From assembly GCA_903845315.1 (NCBI GenBank), contig CAIMWY010000368.1, positions 1 through 14,451 of the forward strand: 14,451 nucleotides of DNA. The letters are read 5' to 3'. Shown one piece after another: positions 7,266 to 13,501 of the stretch (position 1 is the stretch's first letter; each line of letters opens with the position of its first letter). A program made the translations under genes and the position numbers. The DNA is from an uncultured Burkholderiales bacterium (GTDB lineage: Bacteria; Pseudomonadota; Gammaproteobacteria; Burkholderiales; Burkholderiaceae). A model generated the notes under the pieces. The model saw only the letters and a program-made list of their open reading frames with translations, did not search any database and was not told the origin of the DNA.

Positions 7266-7501
7266 TCACTTCATGAAAGTCTGGGCTGAAGTTTTGACTT
7301 GAGAAGTCAACAAATAATCCAATACCTCGGTCTGATCATGGTGACCTTCAAAATCGTAGATCACGAAATACTCGCCATTCTTTTTGGGCTCACTCAAATT
7401 CAAATCCAAATAAGCAATGAGGTCTTCGTCACCATGCTTTCAAAGCGTTTATGGCTGGTGCACGTGTTTTCCTTGATGTGGTTTTCGTTATGAGTTGCCA
7501 T
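7266..7501 (-). pseudogene. Apparently frameshifted small gene of about 78-79 codons
   Basis: Frame one starts at the ATG at 7501 with AAAGG 6 bases upstream (7508-7512) and reads MATHNENHIKENTCTSHKRF before stopping at 7400-7402. A different frame on the same strand, open from 7439 to a TGA at 7266-7268, encodes 57 protein-like residues with no good start codon: KHGDEDLIAYLDLNLSEPKK, then NGEYFVIYDFEGHHDQTEVL. A shift of -1 (or +2) near 7439-7445 joins them into one soluble acidic protein. The simplest reading is a one-base indel that broke the gene, or a sequencing error. Programmed frameshifting is possible, but the junction TTTGAAAG is not a canonical slippery heptamer. It sits in series between the 49-residue peptide and the HExxH protein. 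I do not recognise the family. Confidence 0.5.
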
Positions 7502-7515
7502 GAATTACCTTTGTG

Positions 7516-7665
7516 TTAGTCAAAATTACAAATCGAAACCGGTGTCATGGGAAGTTTTTGAATATATCGCACCACATGTCGCGTGAACGTATCGGAGAAT
7601 TGTGGATCGCGGCTCAACTCGAAGACGAGCGCAACAGACAACACAAAGATGAGGAAGATTTTCAT
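7516..7665 (-). CDS. Small membrane or secreted peptide, 49 residues
   Basis: The translation begins MKIFLIFVLSVALVFELSRD, one N-terminal hydrophobic helix of about 14 residues suited to an inner-membrane anchor or an uncleaved signal. A soluble stretch TFTRHVVRYIQKLPMTPVS and a single Cys near the end follow. The gene starts 33 bases after the stop of the FlgT-like lipoprotein gene and ends 14 bases before the next start, on the same strand, so it fits the operon spacing. No clear ribosome-binding site is seen. I do not recognise it; its position and the hydrophobic start are the only arguments that it is real. Confidence 0.45.
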   Translation of the reverse strand: MKIFLIFVLSVALVFELSRDPQFSDTFTRHVVRYIQKLPMTPVSICNFD

Positions 7666-7698
7666 GATGTTGAAATTTCACATTCAGAGGGCATAAGC

Positions 7699-8706
7699 TC
7701 AAAATGAGCGATCACCATTTTTCGAGCACTTATCTGCGCTTTCAATGGTCAACACAATGCTGTTGGCTGAGGCCAATATTTGCTGTGCTTTGGAGTTGAA
7801 AGGAATGGTCAAGGTGATGACCGATTCATACTTGCGATGACCCAATATTTGCACCGATCGGTCATACCCTTTGGTGACATAAGCATCAGGGAGACTCCAG
7901 CAGTCTTCATGGACCACCCGGGAGCCATCACGCATCTTCAAACGCACTGCAATGCGTCGGTCATCAAATTGATTCTCAAACTGTTGAAACAACTTGGCGT
8001 CTGAAAAACGATAGCGCTCTTGACTGGGAAACCAATCACGCTCGTTCTTGTAGAGCACGCGCACAACCCCAGAGTAGCTCTCGGCATCACCGCCATCTTG
8101 AATCAAGGTCAACAGTTCGTTGAGCGCATCCAAATACCCGCGATTCCAAGATGTTTCAAAGTAAATGAGAACTTTGGCATTTCGATGGCCATCAAATTTA
8201 AGCTCGGTCCGATTGAACTTTGCCACCAACGCATTTTCTGGAAATCCAGCCAAAATTTTTGCACTCAGTCGATCGGCTTGCTGCTTTTGTTTGACAAACG
8301 AACTGAAGCTGTCGGACGCCTTTTTCCCATTCATCTTTCCATCCGAGCTTGAAGACGAAATGATGCGACTGGTCAGCTTGCTCGAGGACACCCAGACATC
8401 AGCCGTGACGATCCATTTTTTGCTGACTCTTTCTTGTGAGATGAGGGTGTAGTCATCAATGTAGCCCGCGCTGTACGTCAGGATTTCATCTTTCAACAGG
8501 CGGTAACTCTGCACCTCGCGATCACCCAAAACCAAAACACCAATTCGATTTTCAATGGCCTGCCGAAATGCACTTTCTTTGGCTTCTTCCATGGTATTGC
8601 CCACGCCCGTTGCGCGGATGGCAGAGGGACGCGCAACGCGCCCCCCCTCAGTTGTGCTGCAACCTACAGCCAGCAGTACCCAAATTAACAGCAACGCCCT
8701 CCACAT
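7699..8706 (-). CDS. FlgT-N-like outer-membrane lipoprotein, 335 residues
   Basis: The N-terminus MWRALLLIWVLLAVGC is a lipoprotein signal with the acylated cysteine at 16. Residues about 30-110 follow the pattern of the FlgT N-terminal domain: ATGVGNTMEEAKESAFRQAI with IGVLVLGD, then ILTYSAGYIDDYTLISQ and IVTADVWVS. In Vibrio, FlgT is part of the flagellar H-ring, but this fold also occurs in envelope lipoproteins unrelated to flagella, and no flagellar gene is in the window. The C-terminal two thirds (about 130-335) is not recognised; it contains a Ser-rich linker and a polar region with two cysteines (259, 327). I chose the ATG at 8706, 7 bases after the stop of the LPP20-like gene, over an ATG at 8754, because it gives a clean lipoprotein signal. 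Probably translationally coupled to that gene. Confidence 0.72.
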   Translation of the reverse strand: MWRALLLIWVLLAVGCSTTEGGRVARPSAIRATGVGNTMEEAKESAFRQAIENRIGVLVLGDREVQSYRLLKDEILTYSAGYIDDYTLISQERVSKKWIVTADVWVSSSKLTSRIISSSSSDGKMNGKKASDSFSSFVKQKQQADRLSAKILAGFPENALVAKFNRTELKFDGHRNAKVLIYFETSWNRGYLDALNELLTLIQDGGDAESYSGVVRVLYKNERDWFPSQERYRFSDAKLFQQFENQFDDRRIAVRLKMRDGSRVVHEDCWSLPDAYVTKGYDRSVQILGHRKYESVITLTIPFNSKAQQILASANSIVLTIESADKCSKNGDRSF

Positions 8707-8713
8707 GACTGTC

Positions 8714-9367
8714 TCAACGAATGCGTTTTTGCAATTCGCGCACGGCTTGGGCACTGTCTTTGTCCCAGCGCACCGTCACAGCCACTGTTTGACGATCAAC
8801 GATCTTTTCATCGATGGAGCGCACACCTTTGAGAATTCCACTGGATTGGGTACGGATACTCTCTGTCACCGTTCGCACAACCTCGTTGACGTTCTCCCGA
8901 TTCGCCACATTTGAATCAGGATAAGGATCGTCATCATTGAGTCGGACGGTTTCTGCCACGCCAATTTTTGACTTGAGCTTGTCGTTGGCTTTTTCAACGT
9001 TTTTGGTCAACGTCGTGGTTACCCGAGAGCTTGAGATTTCGTCTTGGATAAACCTGTTCAACTTGACTAAGGCCATGTCATGCGCCACAGAAAATGCGGC
9101 CTCTCGATTGGCCTCGCTGTTGCCAAACGAGGGGGCGTAGGCCGTCACTTCGATCGCTTTGACATCACCTTTGACACAGGTTGCATCAGAAAACCCTGTG
9201 CCCCAGCTGCAATCCCATTCAAGTTTGACACCTTGACGACTGAAATTTGTACTTAACTTTTGACTTCCAATGGGCTCGACCACTGGCGCTCGATCCGTAT
9301 TTTTGTGGGTAGAAGAGCAAGCGCACAGCGCCATCACCATACATACCATCGCAAGTTTTTTTAGCAT
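8714..9367 (-). CDS. LPP20-like envelope lipoprotein, 217 residues
   Basis: The signal MLKKLAMVCMVMALCAC ends in a lipobox-like LCAC with Cys17 as the lipidation site, followed by SSTHK and a flexible linker, so outer-membrane or periplasmic anchoring is expected. Cys53 and Cys64 could form a disulfide. From about residue 70 the pattern (AIEVTAYAPSFGNSEANREA, an alpha-helical AHDMALVKLNRFI, then a beta strand IVDRQTVAVTVRWDKDS near the end) resembles LPP20/FlgT-like domains: strand, helix, strand with repeated Ala. This assignment rests on pattern, not on an alignment. The ATG at 9367 is chosen over 9379 because GGAG lies 6 bases upstream. It is the first gene of the minus-strand envelope series and leads the FlgT-N-like lipoprotein by 7 bases, so the two may act as a pair. 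Confidence 0.7.
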   Translation of the reverse strand: MLKKLAMVCMVMALCACSSTHKNTDRAPVVEPIGSQKLSTNFSRQGVKLEWDCSWGTGFSDATCVKGDVKAIEVTAYAPSFGNSEANREAAFSVAHDMALVKLNRFIQDEISSSRVTTTLTKNVEKANDKLKSKIGVAETVRLNDDDPYPDSNVANRENVNEVVRTVTESIRTQSSGILKGVRSIDEKIVDRQTVAVTVRWDKDSAQAVRELQKRIR

Positions 9368-9373
9368 GTTCAA

Positions 9374-9377
9374 CTCC
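9374..9377 (-). promoter_or_regulatory. Ribosome-binding site of the LPP20-like lipoprotein gene
   Basis: GGAG on the minus strand, 6 bases before the ATG at 9367. It makes that start better than the ATG at 9379, which has none. Confidence 0.65.
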
Positions 9378-9490
9378 ATCGTTTGATAATTTCAGGACAT
9401 TTTTTGCCCTGATTCATCAACGATAGACACAACAAGCGTCAAATACTGTCGCCTGAATTTATCTGCTACGTCTTCTAGCTGCACCACCCA

Positions 9491-9509
9491 TTCGGGCCTG
9501 AGGTCCGAA
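9491..9509. promoter_or_regulatory. Interrupted palindrome upstream of the lipoprotein operon
   Basis: TTCGGGCCTGAGGTCCGAA is a 19-base palindrome with one mismatched pair around a central G. It lies in the 176-base gap between the LPP20-like gene start (9367) and the end of the small minus-strand gene (9544), about 124 bases before the lipoprotein start. It could be an operator for that operon, or a hairpin ending the upstream transcript; no T-run follows on the minus strand. Nothing else was recognised in the gap. Confidence 0.35.
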
Positions 9510-9543
9510 AATCAACGAAAGTGAATTAGCGGGATATGAACGA

Positions 9544-9759
9544 CTATTTGGAGTGGTCTGCCAAGCCATCAATTTTTTTCATAGCGTCTTGAATTTCCAA
9601 ACGGATCAACCGTCTCAACTCGGTCAAGGCCTCCTGGTGCGTGTCGAAGTTTTGCAGCATCACGTAGCTGTCTGACGCCAAGTCGGACAAAACGGCGTGT
9701 GACACCGCTTCATATTTGTTTTTTCGTTCAATCACGTACCAGGTGTTTTGAAAATTCAT
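9544..9759 (-). CDS. Hypothetical small protein, 71 residues
   Basis: The translation is soluble and helix-rich: MNFQNTWYVIERKNKYEAV, then DSYVMLQNFDTHQEALTELR and an ending LEIQDAMKKIDGLADHS. It has no signal peptide, membrane helix or cysteine. The beta-then-helix pattern (WYVIERKNKYEAVS followed by HQEALTELRRLI) is common in small stand-alone proteins, but I cannot name a family. It starts 25 bases after the stop of the DHDPS-like gene on the same strand, so the two may be cotranscribed. No clear ribosome-binding site is seen before the ATG. Confidence 0.6.
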   Translation of the reverse strand: MNFQNTWYVIERKNKYEAVSHAVLSDLASDSYVMLQNFDTHQEALTELRRLIRLEIQDAMKKIDGLADHSK

Positions 9760-9784
9760 AGAACTAGCTGGTTGTAGTTGCAGA

Positions 9785-10726
9785 TCATTCGCTGGGCAAC
9801 AAGTTGAAAGTTTTGAATGACTTCATCAACGATTCACGCGCCTGCGCGCTCAAGCGGGCTTGGGGTGGTCTGACATGCTCCCAATCAGCCAATCGATAGT
9901 GCTGAGTCAATAAAAATTTCAACGCAGTGATAGGCGGGTGTTCGCCCAGCAGCGTCATCAACTCAACAATTCTGTCGTCGGGATGGCGAACTTTCATGCC
10001 GTTGACTTGCGACGCCTGAGCAGGCATGTCTTGCGCCAACACGTGTTTGACTACTCCAGGTATTAAGTTGGCCAGCGCCGACACAGTCCCTGTTGGTTTG
10101 AGCATTTGTAAATTAGGCTCGTGGCAGCTCGTCACCGTCAAGTCAGTCCCAAAAGAACGCATGATGTCTAGGGTGTGTGAAGCGTGCTGGTCTTGGTCCA
10201 CGATACCGGACATGATCAGCGGGTGCGCCCTGATCAGCTCCGTCAGCACTGCTTCGGGAACATCCGCATGACTGACGCCACCCAACACATGCACATACAG
10301 CTGCCAACCTGCCAAATTCACCTTGGCAATGACTTGTTCAAAAAAATCAAGCAACGCACTGTTGCTCAAGGGCTGGTAATAAAGTGGCGGAGATACCAAG
10401 AATCGCCGAACACCTTGGGCATGCGCTTGCTGAATCAGACGAACCACATCCACCAGCGACGACGAGTTCACGCCCAACAAAATGTCTGGTCCCTCTACGC
10501 CAGACTTGAGCAAATAGGCCAGTGCTTCAAGCTTTTCATCTGCAGCGAACGATGCACCCTCTCCTGCATAGCCAAAAAGCGTCACATGCTCGACCCCTTT
10601 GACGGCCAAGTTCCTGATGTGAGAAGCCATTTTGGGCAGGTCAATGCCTAGGTTCGGTTGAAGCGGCGTCAACACATCGGGCCAAACACCGACTAACTTC
10701 TTCGAAGTGGCAACCGATAGGGGCAT
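9785..10726 (-). CDS. DHDPS/NAL-family protein lacking the Schiff-base lysine
   Basis: This 313-residue protein has the DapA/N-acetylneuraminate-lyase TIM barrel: GVWPDVLTPL at the start, LFGYAGEGASFAADEK (50-65) replacing the usual GTTGE loop, VSPPLYYQPL (111-120), then WQLYVHVLGG and IMSGIVDQDQ. In active members the sixth strand carries GIK(D/E), whose lysine forms the Schiff base with pyruvate; here the residue is Val176 (GIVD), and there is no lysine at all between 136 and 209. The double-threonine loop is also changed to Tyr-Ala, while Tyr144 may match the catalytic tyrosine. A classical pyruvate aldolase or dehydratase reaction is therefore unlikely; it may use another chemistry or be a binding or regulatory protein. 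It is divergent from the dioxygenase operon, with a shared control region of 244 bases. Confidence 0.85.
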   Translation of the reverse strand: MPLSVATSKKLVGVWPDVLTPLQPNLGIDLPKMASHIRNLAVKGVEHVTLFGYAGEGASFAADEKLEALAYLLKSGVEGPDILLGVNSSSLVDVVRLIQQAHAQGVRRFLVSPPLYYQPLSNSALLDFFEQVIAKVNLAGWQLYVHVLGGVSHADVPEAVLTELIRAHPLIMSGIVDQDQHASHTLDIMRSFGTDLTVTSCHEPNLQMLKPTGTVSALANLIPGVVKHVLAQDMPAQASQVNGMKVRHPDDRIVELMTLLGEHPPITALKFLLTQHYRLADWEHVRPPQARLSAQARESLMKSFKTFNLLPSE

Positions 10727-10730
10727 TCTT

Positions 10731-10749
10731 TATTCGAAAGTGTTCGAAT
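10731..10749. promoter_or_regulatory. TTCGAA inverted repeat, candidate operator
   Basis: ATTCGAA (10732-10738) and TTCGAAT (10743-10749) form a 7-base inverted repeat around AGTG, 5 bases upstream of the DHDPS-like gene start. A third TTCGAA lies inside that gene at 10701-10706, 32 bases away. The position, between a divergent gene pair and close to the start, suits a repressor or activator site. No regulator gene for the pair is in the window. The rest of the 10727-10970 intergenic region shows no promoter I would defend. Confidence 0.45.
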
Positions 10750-10930
10750 TTGTTGAGATCTTGCATTATTAGTGAGTGACACGCTAGCTCGACATAAGTA
10801 AAAACCCTTGCGATCGTGCGATGTGTGCGGCGCCTTGGCGGGGTGGTAGCTATTTGCGCTGTATCAATGAAGCTCACAAAATGCTTTCCGTTTCAGGGCA
10901 TGAGGCACAGGGCTGACCTACGATCGATTT

Positions 10931-10952
10931 GAGCTCGCCACAGTGGCGGCTC
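10931..10952 (+). promoter_or_regulatory. Hairpin just before the dioxygenase ribosome-binding site
   Basis: GAGC-T-CGCCAC, a central A, then GTGGCG-GCTC: a near-perfect 10-pair inverted repeat with one unpaired T. It ends 7 bases before AGGAG (10960-10964), which serves the ATG at 10971. It could be a DNA operator or a 5'-UTR structure affecting translation. Confidence 0.4.
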
Positions 10953-10970
10953 ATCCTCTAGGAGTTCAGC

Positions 10971-11522
10971 ATGTCGTTGCAATATGGCTTACCTCAAAAC
11001 TTGATGAACTGGGTAGAAAGCAACCGCGGCCGGCTTTCACCGCCTGTGTGCAACGCTGCCATCTACCCTGATGGCAACTACATCATCAACATGGTGGGGG
11101 GCCCCAACTCGCGCACCGACTTTCACGACAACCCGACCGAAGAGATCTTCTACCAACTCAAAGGCAATGCGTACCTGAACACGTGGGACAGGGGCAAGTT
11201 TGACCGCATCGACATCAAAGAGGGTGACATCTTTGTTTTGCCGGCGCACTTGATTCATTCCCCACAACGCCCCGAAGCGGGTCTGTGCTTGCTGATTGAG
11301 TTGGTGCGACCACAAGGAGCACTCGATGCACTTCAGTGGCAGTGCGCCAAATGCGCCACCACCGTCTGGCGCGCAGAAATGCAGTTGCAAAGCTTGGTCG
11401 ATGACTTGCCCAAGGTCTACAACATGTTTTATGCCATGCCAGATGAGCAGCGCACATGCCCGCAATGCGGCGCCGTTCACCCCGGCAAAGACTACGCAGC
11501 CTGGCATGCACAGTTGACATAG
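10971..11522 (+). CDS. nbaC: 3-hydroxyanthranilate 3,4-dioxygenase
   Basis: This 183-residue cupin is an Fe(II) ring-cleaving dioxygenase; the family opens 3-hydroxyanthranilate to 2-amino-3-carboxymuconate semialdehyde. Family residues are in place: Arg48 in GGPNSRTDFH, iron ligands His52, Glu58 and His96, Arg100 in HSPQR, and Glu110. The bacterial C-terminal rubredoxin-like iron site is complete: CAKC (Cys125, Cys128) and CPQC (Cys163, Cys166). Length and start fit, with AGGAG 6 bases before the ATG. In tryptophan/kynurenine and 2-nitrobenzoate catabolism this gene (nbaC or haao) sits with decarboxylase and dehydrogenase genes. Here it leads a cluster with a Bug receptor, a hydrolase and a molybdenum hydroxylase, so it may act on a related ortho-aminophenol-type intermediate. 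The symbol is by family, not by context. Confidence 0.92.
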   Translation: MSLQYGLPQNLMNWVESNRGRLSPPVCNAAIYPDGNYIINMVGGPNSRTDFHDNPTEEIFYQLKGNAYLNTWDRGKFDRIDIKEGDIFVLPAHLIHSPQRPEAGLCLLIELVRPQGALDALQWQCAKCATTVWRAEMQLQSLVDDLPKVYNMFYAMPDEQRTCPQCGAVHPGKDYAAWHAQLT

Positions 11523-11564
11523 CCGAGCGATTGATCGCACCAGCTAAATTTTGAATACCTAAAA

Positions 11565-11587
11565 CCTCATGATTTATTTTCATGAGG
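11565..11587 (+). terminator. Hairpin after the dioxygenase gene
   Basis: CCTCATGA (11565-11572) and TCATGAGG (11580-11587) form a perfect 8-base stem with a 7-base T-rich loop, 42 bases after the dioxygenase stop. A T-run occurs only at 11595-11600, 7 bases after the stem, so termination would be weak. It may instead attenuate or protect the transcript, or be an operator for the Bug gene that starts at 11667. Confidence 0.45.
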
Positions 11588-11666
11588 CTACTGCCTTTTT
11601 GTCGTTTGCCTCTAGCGCCTGATCGATCGAAGATAGCGGTCTCTATCAAATGGCAAGGAGACTTCG

Positions 11667-12647
11667 ATGAATAAAAGAACCCTACTTTTCAAGACACTGG
11701 CTGTGTCTTTGAGCCTTGCAGCTTGGTGCTTGCCGGCCCAAGCGCAAGAGTACCCCAGCAAGCCAATTCGCGTGCTGGTGCCTTTTGCACCCGGCGGTGT
11801 GGTGGATGTGACGGCGCGTTTGTTGACGCAAAAAATGACCGAGCGACTGGGCTGGAATTTCATTGTGGAAAACCGCCCAGGTGGCAACGGTTTTATTGCT
11901 GTGACAGCGGCAGCCAAAAGTGCCCCCGACGGTTACACCTTGCTGATGGCGCACTCAGGAGAGTTTGCGGTCAACCCGGCGCTGTTTCCAAATATTCCCT
12001 ATGAACTGGAACACGACTTCCAGCCCATCACCATGGTCAGCGATACGCCCATGCTGCTGGTGGCCAATAGCCAAGTACCGTTCAACACCTTTCAAGAGAT
12101 GATTGCGGAGGACCGTAAGAACCCCGGCAAGCTGTCGTTTTCCTCACCAGGCAACGGCAGTGTGAACCACCTGGCTGGCGAATGGTTGGCGATGGAGAGT
12201 GGCGTGAAGATGCAGCACATTCCCTACAAAGGTGGAGCCCCTGCGGTGGGCGCTGTTGCGTCGGGCGAAGTACAACTGGGTGTTGTAGCCGTGCCTGCCA
12301 TATTGCCCCATCTAGCCTCAGGCCGCGTCAAGGTGATTGGCCTAACCACGGCCAAACGATCGAGCTTTGACAAGACATGGGTCACCGCCAACGAAGGCGG
12401 AATTCCCCGCGTGGATGCTTCGAACTGGGTCGGTTTGTTTGCGCCCAAGGGTGTGCCCAGTGCCGTGGTGGCCAAGCTCTATGCCGAGGTGGTGAAAACT
12501 TTGGAGAACCCTGACATGCAAAAACGTTTTGCCAGCGCAGGAGCGGAGTTAGGCGGCATGTCATCTGCCGATTTCACCAAGCGCATCAAGATGGATGCGC
12601 AACGTTACAAAGAAGTGGTTCAGCGCGGGCAGATCAAACCTGAGTGA
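11667..12647 (+). CDS. Bug/TctC-family tripartite tricarboxylate transporter substrate-binding protein
   Basis: This 326-residue periplasmic binding protein starts with a signal peptide (NKRTLLFKTLAVSLSLAAW, ending AQA with cleavage after Ala26) and the family N-terminus YPSKPIRVLVPFAPGGVVDV, with Asp47 following the glycine loop that contacts the ligand carboxylate. GYTLLMAHSGEFAVNPALF and the later PYKGGAPAVGAVASGEVQLG blocks are also typical. Bug proteins bind carboxylates, amino acids, nicotinate and other aromatic acids, mostly as extracytoplasmic receptors, and are greatly expanded in Burkholderiales, often without partner TctA/TctB genes nearby; none is seen here. AAGGAG (11655-11660) precedes the ATG by 6 bases. 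Its place inside the catabolic cluster suggests it binds the substrate of the downstream molybdenum hydroxylase. Confidence 0.94.
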   Translation: MNKRTLLFKTLAVSLSLAAWCLPAQAQEYPSKPIRVLVPFAPGGVVDVTARLLTQKMTERLGWNFIVENRPGGNGFIAVTAAAKSAPDGYTLLMAHSGEFAVNPALFPNIPYELEHDFQPITMVSDTPMLLVANSQVPFNTFQEMIAEDRKNPGKLSFSSPGNGSVNHLAGEWLAMESGVKMQHIPYKGGAPAVGAVASGEVQLGVVAVPAILPHLASGRVKVIGLTTAKRSSFDKTWVTANEGGIPRVDASNWVGLFAPKGVPSAVVAKLYAEVVKTLENPDMQKRFASAGAELGGMSSADFTKRIKMDAQRYKEVVQRGQIKPE

Positions 12648-12655
12648 GTTAGACC

Positions 12656-13471
12656 ATGAAAAACCAACGCATCACGGTGTCTGACGGCACCTGCATCGTC
12701 TGCAGCTTATTCAACGCAGGGGCAGACAAACCGCGTTTGGTGCTTCTGCATTCATTGGGTATGGACCGCCACTTTTGGGCGCCCGTTGTGGCCGAGTTGG
12801 CAGGCGAAGTGAATGTGCTGACGCTGGACTGTCGCGGTCACGGCGAGTCAGACAAGCCCGCAGGGCCCTACACCAGCCAACGCTTTGCACAAGACCTGAG
12901 CGAGGTGTTAGATGCCATCGGCTGGCCCCACGCTGTGGTAGCCGGTGCATCGATGGGCGGCTGTGTGACTTTGCAGTTCGCTGCAGACCATCCCGATCGC
13001 CTGTTGGGTCTGGGCCTGTTTGACAGCACCGCTTGGTATGGCGACACCGCACCCCAAGACTGGGAAGGCCGCGCCAAGCGCGCCCTGGCCGAGGGGCTCG
13101 AGCCCATGGTGGAGTTTCAGTTGTCGCGCTGGTTCAGCGATGCGTTCAGAGCCCAGTCCACGCCCGTGCTCACAACCAGTGTTGACACGTTTTTAGGCAA
13201 TGACCGTCAGGCCTTTGCCAACACCTGCCACATGTTGGGTGCCTTCGATGCACGCGCAGCCCTGCCACACATCCGTGTGCCCACCACGGTCGTGGTGGGC
13301 GAGCAAGACTACGCCACGCCCTTGGCCATGGCGCAAGTCATCAAAGACGGCATTGCCCAAGCACGCTTGCATGTGATCGACGGCGCGCGGCATTTGACGC
13401 CACTCGAGGTGCCAGCACAAGTTGCGACCGAGCTGCGTGCGCTCATTGCCCAATGCCCTGCTCGCGCTTGA
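12656..13471 (+). CDS. Alpha/beta hydrolase, 3-oxoadipate enol-lactonase-like
   Basis: This 271-residue cytoplasmic alpha/beta hydrolase has a complete catalytic triad: Ser99 in the nucleophile elbow GASMGG, Asp218 in GEQDYATP and His246 in GARHLTPLE; the oxyanion motif is LLHSLGMDRHFW, and LDCRGHGESDKPAGPY is the usual post-strand-4 loop. The pattern is closest to the PcaD (3-oxoadipate enol-lactonase) and N-formylmaleamate deformylase (NicD) type, which act late in aromatic or pyridine ring breakdown. Choosing between a lactonase, an amidase or a C-C hydrolase is not possible from sequence. The ATG lies 8 bases after the stop of the Bug gene, so they are cotranscribed. Ribosome binding is weak (GAGTTAG). 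Confidence 0.88.
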   Translation: MKNQRITVSDGTCIVCSLFNAGADKPRLVLLHSLGMDRHFWAPVVAELAGEVNVLTLDCRGHGESDKPAGPYTSQRFAQDLSEVLDAIGWPHAVVAGASMGGCVTLQFAADHPDRLLGLGLFDSTAWYGDTAPQDWEGRAKRALAEGLEPMVEFQLSRWFSDAFRAQSTPVLTTSVDTFLGNDRQAFANTCHMLGAFDARAALPHIRVPTTVVVGEQDYATPLAMAQVIKDGIAQARLHVIDGARHLTPLEVPAQVATELRALIAQCPARA

Positions 13472-13501
13472 GGGCGTGGCCACTATTTCCATTGAGGACC
13501 T

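Noticed and set aside
7513..7707. 64-codon plus-strand frame with a charged C-terminal half
   Set aside because: It lies antisense to the 49-residue membrane peptide and the end of the FlgT-like gene, has no ribosome-binding site, and the neighbouring genes all read on the minus strand.
5160..9759. Integrative element with tRNA attachment site or terminal repeats
   Set aside because: No tRNA, integrase, transposase or matching direct repeats were found at either boundary by eye.
10641..10877. 78-codon minus-strand frame across the start of the DHDPS-like gene
   Set aside because: It overlaps a well-supported gene in another frame and its translation shows no protein-like pattern; the intergenic part is better explained as control region.
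11527..11538. Short inverted repeat GCGAT-TG-ATCGC after the dioxygenase stop
   Set aside because: Arms of five bases are too short to stand out from chance, and a better hairpin lies just downstream.
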